From: Borrelia coriaceae
Lineage (GTDB): Bacteria > Spirochaetota > Spirochaetia > Borreliales > Borreliaceae
DNA: 64,000 nucleotides
Assembly (NCBI RefSeq): GCF_023035295.1
Contig: NZ_CP075076.1
Coordinates: 496,001 to 560,000 of the forward strand
Direction of reading: 5' to 3'
Shown here: positions 9,437 through 18,861 of the stretch, piece by piece
Layout: the number at the start of each line of letters is the position of its first letter
How positions within the stretch are numbered: position 1 is the first letter of the stretch
Program-made: the position numbers and the translations under genes
Notes under the pieces: generated by a model
Databases searched by the model: none
Told to the model about the DNA's origin: nothing
The model's input: only the letters and a program-made list of their open reading frames with translations

Positions 9437-9985
9437 ATGAGTTATGTTCCTGAGTTAAAGAGGCATTATAAAGATAATATTATAAAAGAGCTTGTTAGTG
9501 AGTTCCAATATAAATCTATTATGCAGGCTCCAAAAATAGAGAAAATTGTTGTTTCTATGGGAGTGGGTGATGCTGTTAAAAATAAAAAGCTTTTAGATTC
9601 AGCTATTTTTGAGCTTGGACAAATTACTGGACAGCGTTCTGTTAAGACAAAGGCGAAGAAAGCCATTGCTGGATTTAAGATTAGGCAAGGTCAAGAGATA
9701 GGTGCTAAGGTTACCCTTCGTGGTAATATTATGTATGAATTTTTATATAAACTTATTAACTTGGCATTGCCTCGTGTTAAGGATTTTAGAGGTTTAAATG
9801 GCAATGCTTTTGATGGTAATGGTAATTACTCTTTTGGAATAGCTGAGCAAATAATATTTTCTGAAATAGATTATGATAAAATAGAGAGGATCTCTGGCTT
9901 GAATGTTACAATAGTAACTACAGCTTTAAACGATAAAGAGGGTAAAGCTTTGCTTTCTAAGTTTGGTATGCCATTTAGTAATTAA
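9437..9985 (+). CDS. rplE: 50S ribosomal protein L5
   Basis: L5 (182 residues) carries 5S rRNA into the central protuberance together with L18 and touches the P-site tRNA elbow. [16 protein letters not shown], the 5S-binding stretch [20 protein letters not shown] and the C-terminal RDFRGL-type segment ([22 protein letters not shown]) are intact. Length matches the family. Confidence 0.97.
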   Translation: MSYVPELKRHYKDNIIKELVSEFQYKSIMQAPKIEKIVVSMGVGDAVKNKKLLDSAIFELGQITGQRSVKTKAKKAIAGFKIRQGQEIGAKVTLRGNIMYEFLYKLINLALPRVKDFRGLNGNAFDGNGNYSFGIAEQIIFSEIDYDKIERISGLNVTIVTTALNDKEGKALLSKFGMPFSN

Positions 9986-9999
9986 AGGAGTTTTTATTT

Positions 10000-10185
10000 A
10001 TGGCTAAAAAGTCAATGATAGTTAAGGCCTTACGAAATCCAAAATATAAAACGAGGCAGAAAAACAGATGTAAATTATGTGGGCGTCCAAAGGGGTATAT
10101 GAGAGATTTTGGTATGTGTCGTATATGCTTTAGGAATCATGCATCTGCAGGATTAATTCCTGGTGTTTCAAAATCAAGCTGGTAA
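10000..10185 (+). CDS. rpsN: 30S ribosomal protein S14, zinc-binding type
   Basis: S14 (61 residues) is the short, zinc-ribbon form (type Z). Two CxxC pairs are present in [21 protein letters not shown], so it should bind one zinc ion in the 30S head. The longer cysteine-free paralogue used under zinc starvation in some bacteria is not in this window. AAGGAG lies about nine bases before the ATG. Confidence 0.97.
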   Translation: MAKKSMIVKALRNPKYKTRQKNRCKLCGRPKGYMRDFGMCRICFRNHASAGLIPGVSKSSW

Positions 10186-10194
10186 GGAGAATTT

Positions 10195-10593
10195 ATGGCT
10201 GTTACGCATTCAGTAGGAGATATGTTAACTAAGATAAGAAATGCAAGTAGGGTTAAGCATGAATATGTAGACTTAAAGATGTCTAAAATAAATAAGTCTA
10301 TCTTAGACATTCTAAAGGAAGAGGGTTATATTAAAAATTATAATATTTTTGATAAAAAGGGTATTCCTTTTATTAAGGCAATGTTAAATTATGATAATAA
10401 TAGAAATCCGGCTATAAATAGAATAGATGCTATTTCAACTCCTGGTAGAAAAGTTTATTCTTCATACAAAAATATGCCAAGAATAAAAAATGGGTATGGC
10501 ATATTAATAGTGTCTTCTTCAAGAGGTGTTATTACTGGCAAGCAAGCCAAAGATAATAAAGTGGGTGGTGAGCTAATTTGCTCAGTTTGGTAA
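10195..10593 (+). CDS. rpsH: 30S ribosomal protein S8
   Basis: S8 (132 residues) binds helix 21 of 16S rRNA and in E. coli represses the spc operon. DMLTKIRNASRVKHEYVDLKMSK at the N terminus and the C-terminal YGILIVSSSRGVITGKQAKDNKVGGELICSVW are family signatures; the usual terminal W is the last residue. AAGGAGAA precedes the ATG. Confidence 0.97.
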   Translation: MAVTHSVGDMLTKIRNASRVKHEYVDLKMSKINKSILDILKEEGYIKNYNIFDKKGIPFIKAMLNYDNNRNPAINRIDAISTPGRKVYSSYKNMPRIKNGYGILIVSSSRGVITGKQAKDNKVGGELICSVW

Positions 10594-10612
10594 GGCTAAG
10601 AGGTAGGTAAAT

Positions 10613-11155
10613 ATGTCACGTATTGGTAAACTTCCTATAAATATAGTTGACTCTGTGAAAGTTGATATTAAAGACAACATAGTAACAGTTGAGGGAAAGA
10701 GAGGCAAATTAAGCCAAGAGATAAAGAATAACATTAAGGTTAAAATTGAGGATAACAATATTGTTGTTGAGCGTTCTTTTAATGATAAACAAACAAGGTC
10801 TTTTCATGGGCTTTATAGAAGTTTAATTTTTAATATGGTTAAGGGAGTATCTGATGGGTTTTCTAAATCTCTGACTATTAGTGGTATAGGGTATAGGGTT
10901 GAGCAACAAGGAACAAGTCTTTTTTTTAACTTGGGATATTCAACTCAATTTGAGTATGTAATCCCTGAAGGAATTAATATTCGTCTTGATGGTAATACCA
11001 AGATTGCTGTTGAGGGAATAGATAAGTGTAGAGTTGGCCAAGTTGCTGCTGAGATTAGGAGTTTAAGGGTTCCAGAACCATATAAGGGTAAAGGAATTAA
11101 ATATGATAGTGAAATAATCAGACGAAAAGTAGGAAAATCAGGGGTAAAAAAATAG
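10613..11155 (+). CDS. rplF: 50S ribosomal protein L6
   Basis: L6 (180 residues) has two related domains near the factor-binding site of the 50S. It begins MSRIGKLPINI and ends in the conserved PEPYKGKGIKYDSEIIRRKVGK. The full domain pair is present. It lies 19 bases after rpsH. Confidence 0.97.
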   Translation: MSRIGKLPINIVDSVKVDIKDNIVTVEGKRGKLSQEIKNNIKVKIEDNNIVVERSFNDKQTRSFHGLYRSLIFNMVKGVSDGFSKSLTISGIGYRVEQQGTSLFFNLGYSTQFEYVIPEGINIRLDGNTKIAVEGIDKCRVGQVAAEIRSLRVPEPYKGKGIKYDSEIIRRKVGKSGVKK

Positions 11156-11172
11156 GTTTTAGGTGAGTAGTT

Positions 11173-11532
11173 ATGAAAAAAGTAAAAGAAGCTGAAAAAA
11201 GGAATATAAAGCGTAAAAAGAGAATAAGGAATAAAATTGGATTTGGTGTTGCAGATAGGCCTAGGGTTACAGTTTTTAAGTCTAATAAATATTTTTATGT
11301 TCAAGTTATTGATGATGTGGCAGGTCATACACTTGCAAGTGTTTCTACTATTGAAAAGGATCTTAAATTGAACAAAAATATTGATGATGCAAAGAAACTT
11401 GGTGAAATTCTTGCTAAAAGACTTAGAGATAAAAATATAAGTAAACTTATTTTTGATAGAAATGGTTATAAATATCACGGTCTTATTGCAAGTTTTGCAA
11501 CTTCTTTGCGTGAATCCGGTATTGATGTTTAG
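11173..11532 (+). CDS. rplR: 50S ribosomal protein L18
   Basis: L18 (119 residues) binds 5S rRNA with L5. The basic N terminus (RKKRIRNKI) is followed by [20 protein letters not shown] and the C-terminal [23 protein letters not shown], the usual signature. The stop is followed by AGGGGGA, the Shine-Dalgarno for rpsE. Confidence 0.96.
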   Translation: MKKVKEAEKRNIKRKKRIRNKIGFGVADRPRVTVFKSNKYFYVQVIDDVAGHTLASVSTIEKDLKLNKNIDDAKKLGEILAKRLRDKNISKLIFDRNGYKYHGLIASFATSLRESGIDV

Positions 11533-11543
11533 GGGGAATTATA

Positions 11544-12038
11544 GTGGAAGCTCAAGTTCATAAGAAGCAAATAGAGAAATTGATATCATTAAATAGGGTA
11601 ACTAAAGTTGTAAAAGGTGGGAGAAGGTTTTCTTTTTCTGCTTTTATGGTTGTTGGTGATGGTGAAGGTCAAGTTGGTTGGGGCTTTGGTAAAGCCAATG
11701 ATGCTAGTGATGCAATAAAGAAGAGTTTAACGAATGCTAGGAAGAATTTAAGGTTTGTCCCTATTAGAAAGGGTACTCTTCCTCATATGGTCATTGGAGA
11801 TTTTAAAAAAGCTAAAGTTTTAATTAAGCCGGCAACCCAAGGTACTGGCATTATTGCAGGTGGGCCTGTTCGTGCTGTAATGGAAGCATTAGGAGTCCAT
11901 GATATTTTAAGTAAATCTCTTGGTTCAAATAATTCTATGAATGTGGTAAAGGCAACTTTTAGAGCATTTGACTTGGTTTTGGATGCTAGAAAAGTAGCAC
12001 AAATAAGAGGCAAAACTTTAAGGACTTTGTGGAGTTAG
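11544..12038 (+). CDS. rpsE: 30S ribosomal protein S5
   Basis: S5 (164 residues) guards mRNA entry and decoding accuracy with S3 and S4. The double-stranded RNA-binding-like N-terminal domain contains GGRRFSFSAFMVVGDGEGQVGWG, and the C-terminal domain carries PATQGTGIIAGGPVRAVMEALGVHDILSKSLGS. Translation starts at GTG 11544 behind AGGGGGA. rpmD follows after three bases. Confidence 0.97.
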   Translation: MEAQVHKKQIEKLISLNRVTKVVKGGRRFSFSAFMVVGDGEGQVGWGFGKANDASDAIKKSLTNARKNLRFVPIRKGTLPHMVIGDFKKAKVLIKPATQGTGIIAGGPVRAVMEALGVHDILSKSLGSNNSMNVVKATFRAFDLVLDARKVAQIRGKTLRTLWS

Positions 12039-12041
12039 TGT

Positions 12042-12353
12042 ATGATTAAGAGAAAATTACGACTTCAGCTTAAAAAAATTAGATTTAAAGCATCAAGATC
12101 TAGATTTAAGAATAGGGCTTTTATTCACAAGATGGAGAAGAATAGAGAAATTCTTATTAAGAGCGACATCAAGATAGAAGTTGAACTTAAGAGAAGTCTT
12201 ATTGGAAAATTAGAAAAGAAGGTTAAAACATTGAAAGCTTTAGGTCTTAAGAGAATAGGGGATAAAAGGATTCATGTTTTAAATAAGTCTATTCGAGGGA
12301 TGCTTAATAGTGTGATTAACATGGTTTTATTAAGTGAGGTAAAGAATGATTAA
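12042..12353 (+). CDS. rpmD: 50S ribosomal protein L30 with N-terminal extension
   Basis: Bacterial L30 is normally about 60 residues; this one is 103. The L30 core occupies residues 43-100 ([46 protein letters not shown]). Before it lies a basic segment of about 42 residues rich in Lys and Arg. The upstream ATG has GGAG at 12030-12033 with correct spacing, while the internal Met31 has no such signal, so I believe the extended form is made. It overlaps rplO by 8 bases. Confidence 0.93.
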   Translation: MIKRKLRLQLKKIRFKASRSRFKNRAFIHKMEKNREILIKSDIKIEVELKRSLIGKLEKKVKTLKALGLKRIGDKRIHVLNKSIRGMLNSVINMVLLSEVKND

Positions 12354-12783
12354 GCTAAAGAGGCCTTTAGGAGCTAATAAGTCTCACAAAATTGTTGGTA
12401 GGGGTCCAGGTTCTGGGCTTGGGAAAACCTCTGGTAGAGGTCAAAAGGGTCAAAAAGCTAGAAATACTTCGCCAAGAATTGGTTTTGAAGGGGGGCAAAC
12501 TCCTCTTTATAGAAGACTTCCAGTGAGGGGTTTTTCCAATCATGATTATAAAGTGAAGTATGAAATTGTTGGACTTGGAGATATAGATAAAAAATTTGAA
12601 GCCGGAGATTTAGTAAATTATAGTACCCTATTTCAAAAGGGTCTTATAGGTAAAAATAAAAAAAATATCAAGATTTTGGCTAATGGCGAGCTTACTAAAA
12701 GGGTGAATTTTGAAGTTTCGCGTATTTCAAAGTCTGCTGAAGAATTGGCAACAAAAATTGGTTGCGGTATTAAATTGGTTTAA
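12346..12783 (+). CDS. rplO: 50S ribosomal protein L15
   Basis: L15 (145 residues) is a late-assembling 50S protein whose long N-terminal arm enters 23S rRNA. The Gly-rich arm ([20 protein letters not shown] followed by [17 protein letters not shown]) and the globular C-terminal domain are both present. The ATG lies inside the end of rpmD, an arrangement typical of translational coupling. Confidence 0.97.
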   Translation: MIKLKRPLGANKSHKIVGRGPGSGLGKTSGRGQKGQKARNTSPRIGFEGGQTPLYRRLPVRGFSNHDYKVKYEIVGLGDIDKKFEAGDLVNYSTLFQKGLIGKNKKNIKILANGELTKRVNFEVSRISKSAEELATKIGCGIKLV

Positions 12784-12795
12784 AATGGTAGTGAA

Positions 12796-14100
12796 ATGAA
12801 GGGTTTGTTTTTTAATTTATTTACAATTAAGGATTTAAGGAGCAAATTTTTATTTACTCTGTTTATTCTTTTTATTTTTAGAGTTGGCTCTTATTTGCCA
12901 ATACCAGGAATAGATCCTGTAGCTCTTAGAAGTTATTTTAAGTCCCAGTCAGATTTTTCAATTACTAATTATTTTGATTTTTTTTCAGGTGGTGCTTTTA
13001 GTAATTTTTCCATATTTATGCTTAGCATAGGTCCTTATATTTCAGCATCAATTATTATTCAGCTGCTTGTTTATTCTTTTCCTTCTTTTAAAAAGATGCA
13101 AGAAGGAGATAATGGAAGGAAAAAAATAAAAAAATATACAAAATATCTAACAATTGTTGCGGCAGTAGCCCAAGGATATGCTACTAGTCTTTATGCCAAA
13201 AGTATTCCAGGTGCAGTTAATATGCCTTTTTATAGGTACATTTTTATTGCTATTTTAACAGTTACAACGGGTACTTTTGTTCTTTTGTGGCTTGGTGAAC
13301 AAGTTAATCAGAGAGGCATTGGTAATGGTGTATCTTTAATAATCTTTTCAGGGATAGTTGTTAGACTTCAGGCGGCGTTATTTGATCTTTTTCAAAGTAT
13401 GAGAGATCCATCTCAAAGTATTAATCCTGTCTTTGTGATATTAGTTTTAAGTATTTTTATTGTGGTTGTGATATCAATCATATATGAGTATAAGGCTCAA
13501 AGACGGATTGCTATTCATTATGCTAGATCCAATTCAAAGAATACAGTTAGTTCATATTTACCAATTAAACTTAATCCATCAGGTGTTTTGCCTGTTATTT
13601 TTGCGTCTGTTCTTATTACTTTGCCTTTGCAAATTTTGAGTGGATTTGCCGGAACTTCTGTTCTCTCAAGACAAATTTTATCTTATTTAAGACCGAATGG
13701 GATTTATTATACATTATTGAATGTAGTCTTAATAATAGGATTTACATATTTTTATTCAAAAATACAATTGAGTCCTAAAGATATAAGTAATAATATTAGA
13801 AAACATGGGGGGACTATTCCAGGTATTAAGGCGGATGAAATGGAAGGTTATTTAGATAAAATTATGAATAGAACATTATTTTCAGGTTCCATTTTTTTAT
13901 CCATTATTGCAATTATTCCGTTTTTAGTGCAGAATATTTTTAGATTTCCTTATGATGTCTCAAAGATTATGGGTAGTTCTTCATTGCTTATCATGGTAGG
14001 AGTGGCTCTTGATACATTAATTCAGATTGATGCATATTTAAAGACTCAAGGATTGTCTCGTGGAACTAGCAAAAAGTATGCTTTTTTACAGAAAATTTAG
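12796..14100 (+). CDS. secY: Preprotein translocase subunit SecY
   Basis: SecY (434 residues) forms the channel of the SecYEG translocon that exports signal-peptide proteins and inserts membrane proteins. Ten hydrophobic segments are recognisable; conserved landmarks include SYLPIPGID near the first loop, GIGNGVSLIIFSGIV, KLNPSGVLPVIFAS and the TIPGI-type segment GGTIPGIKADEMEGYLDKI. It sits between rplO and rpmJ with no adk, map or infA, unlike the E. coli or Bacillus order. Confidence 0.98.
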   Translation: MKGLFFNLFTIKDLRSKFLFTLFILFIFRVGSYLPIPGIDPVALRSYFKSQSDFSITNYFDFFSGGAFSNFSIFMLSIGPYISASIIIQLLVYSFPSFKKMQEGDNGRKKIKKYTKYLTIVAAVAQGYATSLYAKSIPGAVNMPFYRYIFIAILTVTTGTFVLLWLGEQVNQRGIGNGVSLIIFSGIVVRLQAALFDLFQSMRDPSQSINPVFVILVLSIFIVVVISIIYEYKAQRRIAIHYARSNSKNTVSSYLPIKLNPSGVLPVIFASVLITLPLQILSGFAGTSVLSRQILSYLRPNGIYYTLLNVVLIIGFTYFYSKIQLSPKDISNNIRKHGGTIPGIKADEMEGYLDKIMNRTLFSGSIFLSIIAIIPFLVQNIFRFPYDVSKIMGSSSLLIMVGVALDTLIQIDAYLKTQGLSRGTSKKYAFLQKI

Positions 14101-14109
14101 GAGTAATTT

Positions 14110-14223
14110 ATGAAAGTTAGAGTAAGTGTGAAGCCAATTTGTGAAAAATGTAAAGTTATAAAGAGAAAAGGTGTTTTAAGAATTATTTGTGATAATCTTA
14201 AACATAAGCAAAGACAAAAATAA
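14110..14223 (+). CDS. rpmJ: 50S ribosomal protein L36
   Basis: This 37-residue reading frame lies between secY and rpsM. It begins [20 protein letters not shown] and ends HKQRQK, the classical L36 with zinc ligands Cys11, Cys14, Cys27 and His32. GGAG overlaps the end of secY and precedes the ATG by six bases. L36 stabilises the 23S rRNA near L6 and is the zinc-containing form of the family. Confidence 0.96.
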
Positions 14224-14232
14224 GGGGAAAAA

Positions 14233-14610
14233 ATGGCTAGAATAGCAGGAATAGATTTGCCAAATAACAAACAACTTCAGATCGCTCTTACGTCTATTTA
14301 TGGCATAGGAAGAGCTAGTGCTTTAGAAATTTGTAAAAAAACAGGTATTTTGCCAGATAAAAGGGCTAAAGATTTAGATAATGATGAGGTTAATAAACTT
14401 AGAAAAGTAATTGAGAGTGATTATATTGTTGAGGGGAAGCTTAGAAGTGAGTTAGCTATGTCTATTAAAAGGCTTATGGATATTGCATGTTATAGAGGAC
14501 TTAGACATAGGAAAGGTTTGCCTTTAAGAGGGCAGAGGACCAAAACTAATGCAAGAACTAGGAAGGGAAAAAGAAAAACTGTGGCTAATAAGAAGATGGC
14601 TACTAAATAA
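14233..14610 (+). CDS. rpsM: 30S ribosomal protein S13
   Basis: S13 (125 residues) sits at the top of the 30S head and bridges to L5 and P-site tRNA. It starts [26 protein letters not shown] and has the C-terminal [27 protein letters not shown]. The terminal Lys-rich tail reaches the P site. AAGGGG precedes the ATG. Confidence 0.97.
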   Translation: MARIAGIDLPNNKQLQIALTSIYGIGRASALEICKKTGILPDKRAKDLDNDEVNKLRKVIESDYIVEGKLRSELAMSIKRLMDIACYRGLRHRKGLPLRGQRTKTNARTRKGKRKTVANKKMATK

Positions 14611-14640
14611 AGGTGTTATTGCTTAATAGGAGAGAAAGGT

Positions 14641-15030
14641 TTGAGTGCAAAAGTATCAACTAATAAAAAAAAGGTCAAAAGAAGTATTGGTGAAGGTAAT
14701 GTTTATATACAGGCTACTTTTAATAATACAATCGTAACTGTATCAGACATGCGAGGGAATACTTTAGCTTGGGCAAGTGCAGGTGGAATGGGATTTAAAG
14801 GTGCTAAAAAATCAACTCCTTATGCTGCTCAGATGACTGCAGAAGCGGCTTTAGGTAAAGTTAAAGATTTTGGCATTAATTATATTAATGTTTTTGTTAA
14901 AGGTCCAGGGATTGGTAGAGAGTCTGCTATACGAACTGTTGGAGCAACCGGCATAGTTGTTAAGTCAATTTCAGATGTTACCCCAATACCACATAATGGG
15001 TGTAGGCCTAAAAAAACTAGACGAGTTTAG
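14641..15030 (+). CDS. rpsK: 30S ribosomal protein S11
   Basis: S11 (129 residues) forms part of the mRNA exit platform. [41 protein letters not shown] and the end [16 protein letters not shown] are diagnostic. The start is a TTG at 14641, with AGGAGAGAAAGG just upstream and no suitable ATG nearby. Confidence 0.97.
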   Translation: MSAKVSTNKKKVKRSIGEGNVYIQATFNNTIVTVSDMRGNTLAWASAGGMGFKGAKKSTPYAAQMTAEAALGKVKDFGINYINVFVKGPGIGRESAIRTVGATGIVVKSISDVTPIPHNGCRPKKTRRV

Positions 15031-15045
15031 TCAGAGGAGCTATTG

Positions 15046-16077
15046 ATGTCTTTAGGAAAGCTTTTGAAAGATTTTACTATACCTGATAGGATTGAATTTT
15101 TAAGAGAAGAGGATGATAGCTCTTATGGAAAATTTGTCATGTATCCTTTTGAAAAAGGTTTTGGTGTTACTATTGGAAACACTTTAAGGCGGGTTTTACT
15201 GTCTTCTATTGAAGGGTATGCTGTTTCTGCTATGAGAATTCAGTCTAATCAAGGTGGATCTTTAAAGATCGTTTCAAGTGAATTTGATTTAATACCTGGT
15301 GTTGTAGAGGATACTCTTGAGGTAATTGCTAATATTAAGAATATTCATTTAAAGTTAGATGAGGGAGTTGATAGTACAACAATAAGTCTTTCTGTTAATG
15401 GGAAAGATACTAGTGTTTTAAAAGCATCGCATTTTGAAAGAGAGGGTATTGAGGTTTTTAATAAAGATTTAGTCATTGCTACACTTTCAAGTGAGGCAGA
15501 TTTGGATTTTGAATTTCAAATTAATTATGGAAGAGGGTATGTTTCTTCTGAACAGAATGCTAGGTATTTAGAAGAAGTTAATACCATTGCACTTGATTCT
15601 ATATTTTCCCCAATAGAAAAGGTAACATATTCTGTTGAGGATACTCGGGTTGGACAGAGATCCGATTATGATAAGCTTGTTATGGAAATTTGGACAACAG
15701 GTGTAATTAGTGCTAAGGATGCAATTAAAAAGGCGGCTTCTATAGTGAGGGACTTTTTACTTCCATTGGTTAATTTTGAAGATAAGGTTGTGTGTTCTGT
15801 TGAGGGTTCTGAGTTTAAGGATTCTGATGTACTTAGTATAAATATTGAAAAATTAAATTTGTCTGTAAGGTCCCTTAATTGTTTAACTAAGGAAAATGTT
15901 AAAACTTTAGGAGAACTGATTAGTAAAAGTGCAGAAGAACTTTCAAAAGCAAGGAATTTTGGGAAAAAAAGTTTAGAAGAAATAGTTGAAAAACTTAGTG
16001 CTTATGGATTATTTTTGGGGATGTCTAAATCAGAAGCTCTCAAAATATTGAATAAAAACGATAAAATATCTCATTAG
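15046..16077 (+). CDS. rpoA: DNA-directed RNA polymerase alpha subunit
   Basis: Alpha (343 residues) dimerises to nucleate RNA polymerase assembly and, through its C-terminal domain, contacts UP elements and activators. The N-terminal domain has GYGKFVMYPFEKGFGVTIGN-like spacing (FVMYPFEKGFGVTIGNTLRRVLLSSIEGYAV), and the C-terminal domain (residues about 265-330) has LNLSVRSLNCLTKENVKTLG and the helix-hairpin-helix GKKSLEEI. I set ATG 15046, six bases after AGAGGAG, over the TTG at 15043. Confidence 0.97.
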   Translation: MSLGKLLKDFTIPDRIEFLREEDDSSYGKFVMYPFEKGFGVTIGNTLRRVLLSSIEGYAVSAMRIQSNQGGSLKIVSSEFDLIPGVVEDTLEVIANIKNIHLKLDEGVDSTTISLSVNGKDTSVLKASHFEREGIEVFNKDLVIATLSSEADLDFEFQINYGRGYVSSEQNARYLEEVNTIALDSIFSPIEKVTYSVEDTRVGQRSDYDKLVMEIWTTGVISAKDAIKKAASIVRDFLLPLVNFEDKVVCSVEGSEFKDSDVLSINIEKLNLSVRSLNCLTKENVKTLGELISKSAEELSKARNFGKKSLEEIVEKLSAYGLFLGMSKSEALKILNKNDKISH

Positions 16078-16095
16078 AAGGGAGACCATTTTTAT

Positions 16096-16467
16096 ATGAA
16101 GACTAAGGTAGGATTTAATAGGTTAGATAGGAAATCAAGTCATAGGAAGGCACTTTTAAGAAATATGGTAATTTCTCTTTTTAGGCATGAAAAAATAACT
16201 TCTACTAAGGCAAAATTGGATGAAGTTAAGAGATTTGCTGAAAAATTAATTACTAGGGCTAAGAGTGACAGCGTGCATAATAGAAGAGAGGTGTCAAAAT
16301 TTATACATGATAAATATATTCTTAATAAATTATTTACAAAAATTTCCCCTATCTTTAAAGAGAGAAAGGGTGGTTATACTAGGGTTATTAAGCTAGGACA
16401 AAGGTATGGGGATGCAGCTGAGATGGCAATTCTTGAACTAGTTGATAAAACCTTAGAAGAAAAGTAA
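16096..16467 (+). CDS. rplQ: 50S ribosomal protein L17
   Basis: L17 (123 residues) lies near the tunnel exit. [21 protein letters not shown] and the following [20 protein letters not shown] correspond to the conserved first half; the second half with [25 protein letters not shown] spacing is complete. It closes the alpha-operon order rpmJ-rpsM-rpsK-rpoA-rplQ. The usual rpsD between rpsK and rpoA is absent here. Confidence 0.96.
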   Translation: MKTKVGFNRLDRKSSHRKALLRNMVISLFRHEKITSTKAKLDEVKRFAEKLITRAKSDSVHNRREVSKFIHDKYILNKLFTKISPIFKERKGGYTRVIKLGQRYGDAAEMAILELVDKTLEEK

Positions 16468-16538
16468 TAGTCTTACATATTAAATTATATCCAAAGGATT
16501 TATGTTTAATTGGTTTGGTGGAATAGGGGGTAAGTTGT

Positions 16539-18080
16539 ATGTCATATATTACTTTTTCTTCTATTCTTGCTGGTATTTTAGGTATTGTATTAGGTTTTAT
16601 AATAAGAATTATTTTAGGTAAATTTTCTTTATTAAATTTAGAGAAAAAGCTAAGAAAAGTACAAGAAGAGGCAATCTTAGAGATAGAAAATGAAAAAAAA
16701 CGAGTTATTTCACATGCAAAAGCTCAAATGCTTAAAGAGAAGAACCAGCAGGATAGGGAGATAAGAGAACGAAAAAATGAAGTTTTTAATTTGGAGAGAA
16801 GATTATTACAAAGAGAAGAGACTTTAGATAAGAGAATATCAGCTCTTGATAAGCAGCAAAGTAGGATTGATTTTAAGCTTAAGGAATTTGAGCAAAAGGA
16901 AAAAATAATACGAGATAAGGAATTATCTCTTGTTAAAAAGTTAGAAGATATTGCTGGCCTTACAAAAGAAGAAGCAAAAAAAATTGTAATTGAAAAGATT
17001 GAAAATGAATCTAAAAGAGATGCTCAAATCATTATTAATAAGAGTGAACAAGAAGCTCAACTTTTAGCGGATAAGGTAGCTAAAGATATATTGGTCTCTA
17101 CTATGCAACGCATAGTAACAGAGGTCAGTTCTGAGTTTACAGTTACTTCCGTTGAGCTGCCTAATGATGAGATGAAAGGTAGAATCATCGGTAAAGAGGG
17201 CCGTAATATTAGGGTTCTTGAAACATTAATAGGTGCAGATATTATTATTGATGATACTCCTGAGGCTGTTGTTATATCTTGTTTTGATCCAGTAAGAAAA
17301 GAAATAGCTAAAAGAACTCTTGAGAGACTCGTTTCAGACGGGAGGATTCATCCTGCAAGAATTGAAGAAATTGTCTATAGTGTTACTAATGAGGTCAACA
17401 ATATTATTCTTGAAGAAGGCGAGAAGGCAGTATTTGATTTAAATATACATGGATTTGATAAAAGGCTTATTAGAGGTCTTGGAAGGCTTTACTTTAGAAG
17501 CAGTTATGGTCAGAATGTTTTAAGCCATTCAAAAGAAACAGCAATAATTGGAGAAATTTTAGCTAAGGAGATGAAATTAGATCCTGTTGTTGTTAAAAGA
17601 GCATGTCTTTTGCATGATATTGGAAAGGGGATGGAGAGTATTTCTGAGAATAGTGAAGGGCATGCTATTACTGGTGCTGAGCTTGCTCAAAGTTGTGGAG
17701 AAAGCGATATTGTGGTCAATGCTATTGCTGCTCACCATAATGAAATAAAGCCTGAGAGTTTTGAGGCTATCGTTGTGCAAATAGCTGATGCTATTTCTGC
17801 ATCTCGTCCTGGTGCAAGACGTGAGAGTTTGAACAATTATATAAGTAGACTTAAGAGACTTGAAGAGATTGCATATGGATTTGAGGGTGTTCAGAAATGT
17901 TATGCAATTCAAGCGGGTCGTGAGGTTAGAATCATTGTTGATAATTTATTAGTTAATGATGAAAAAGCTACTATTCTTGCAAGAGACATTGCCAAAAAAA
18001 TAGAAATTGAAATGAGATATCCTGGTAAAATCAAAGTTACTATTATTCGTGAAACTAGAGTTATTGAGTATGCAAGATAA
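16539..18080 (+). CDS. rny: Ribonuclease Y
   Basis: RNase Y is a membrane-anchored endoribonuclease that starts mRNA decay in many bacteria lacking RNase E. The 513 residues show the full family order: an N-terminal membrane helix (about 4-28), a long charged coiled coil (35-185), a KH domain with GRIIGKEGRN (about 214-223) and an HD domain with HDIGK beginning at His359. The start ATG follows AGGGGGTAAG. The downstream gene belongs to the ymdB family, the same neighbour pair as in Bacillus subtilis. Confidence 0.96.
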   Translation: MSYITFSSILAGILGIVLGFIIRIILGKFSLLNLEKKLRKVQEEAILEIENEKKRVISHAKAQMLKEKNQQDREIRERKNEVFNLERRLLQREETLDKRISALDKQQSRIDFKLKEFEQKEKIIRDKELSLVKKLEDIAGLTKEEAKKIVIEKIENESKRDAQIIINKSEQEAQLLADKVAKDILVSTMQRIVTEVSSEFTVTSVELPNDEMKGRIIGKEGRNIRVLETLIGADIIIDDTPEAVVISCFDPVRKEIAKRTLERLVSDGRIHPARIEEIVYSVTNEVNNIILEEGEKAVFDLNIHGFDKRLIRGLGRLYFRSSYGQNVLSHSKETAIIGEILAKEMKLDPVVVKRACLLHDIGKGMESISENSEGHAITGAELAQSCGESDIVVNAIAAHHNEIKPESFEAIVVQIADAISASRPGARRESLNNYISRLKRLEEIAYGFEGVQKCYAIQAGREVRIIVDNLLVNDEKATILARDIAKKIEIEMRYPGKIKVTIIRETRVIEYAR

Positions 18081-18861
18081 TGATGTGATTAGAGCCTTGA
18101 TCATTGGAGATATTATAGGTAATGGGGGACTTAAAAAGGTTTTTTTTAATCTTAAAAATCTTAAGGAGAAGTATAATATAGATTTGACAATCGTTAATGG
18201 AGAAAATTCTTCAGGTGGTTTTGGAATTTCTCCTGAGATAGCAGAGAATCTTTTTAAAGCAGGTGTAAATGTTATTACGACTGGTAATCATGTTTATGCA
18301 GATCATAGTATAAGGGAATATTTAGATAAGCAGGAATATATTTTAAGACCAAATAATTTTTCCGATTTACTTGAGGGGCATGGTTATTGTATTTTAAATA
18401 TTAAAAAAGAAAAGGTTGCTGTTATAAACATTCAGGGATTTTTAGGAATGACTTTTATTGTTAAAAACCCTTTTGAAAATATAAAAAAAATTGTGAATAT
18501 GATTAGAAGTAAAGTTAAAACTATTTTTGTTGATTTTCATGCTGAGAGTAATTATGAGAAAGAGAGCTTTGGATATTTTTTAAATGGGTTGGTAACGGGG
18601 GTTGTTGGTACGCATACTCATATAATGACACAAGATGAGCGAATCCTAGATAAAGGTACTGCTTATATTAGCGATCTTGGGATGACTGGTAGTTTGAACT
18701 CTGTGATAGGATTTAATCCTGAGATTTCTCTTAAAGGATTGCTTGAATATGTAGTTTTAAGAACAGAAACTGTTGAAGAGGATGTTATTATACAGGGGGT
18801 TGTTATTACTTCTCATTTAAAGACAGGACGTGCTCTGAAAATTGAAAGAATACAGAAATAG
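18070..18861 (+). CDS. ymdB: YmdB family metallophosphoesterase
   Basis: This 263-residue protein belongs to the TIGR00282/YmdB metallophosphoesterases; the B. subtilis member hydrolyses 2',3'-cyclic nucleotides. Dinuclear-metal motifs are present in order: GDIIGNGG, NGENSSGGFGI, TGNHVYAD, DFHAE and GTHTHIMTQDE. I chose ATG 18070, which overlaps the end of rny by 11 bases; an in-frame GTG at 18049 is possible. The Shine-Dalgarno is weak, so coupling to rny translation is likely. Shared context suggests a role around RNA turnover, an inference from the Bacillus pair. Confidence 0.88.
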   Translation: MQDNDVIRALIIGDIIGNGGLKKVFFNLKNLKEKYNIDLTIVNGENSSGGFGISPEIAENLFKAGVNVITTGNHVYADHSIREYLDKQEYILRPNNFSDLLEGHGYCILNIKKEKVAVINIQGFLGMTFIVKNPFENIKKIVNMIRSKVKTIFVDFHAESNYEKESFGYFLNGLVTGVVGTHTHIMTQDERILDKGTAYISDLGMTGSLNSVIGFNPEISLKGLLEYVVLRTETVEEDVIIQGVVITSHLKTGRALKIERIQK

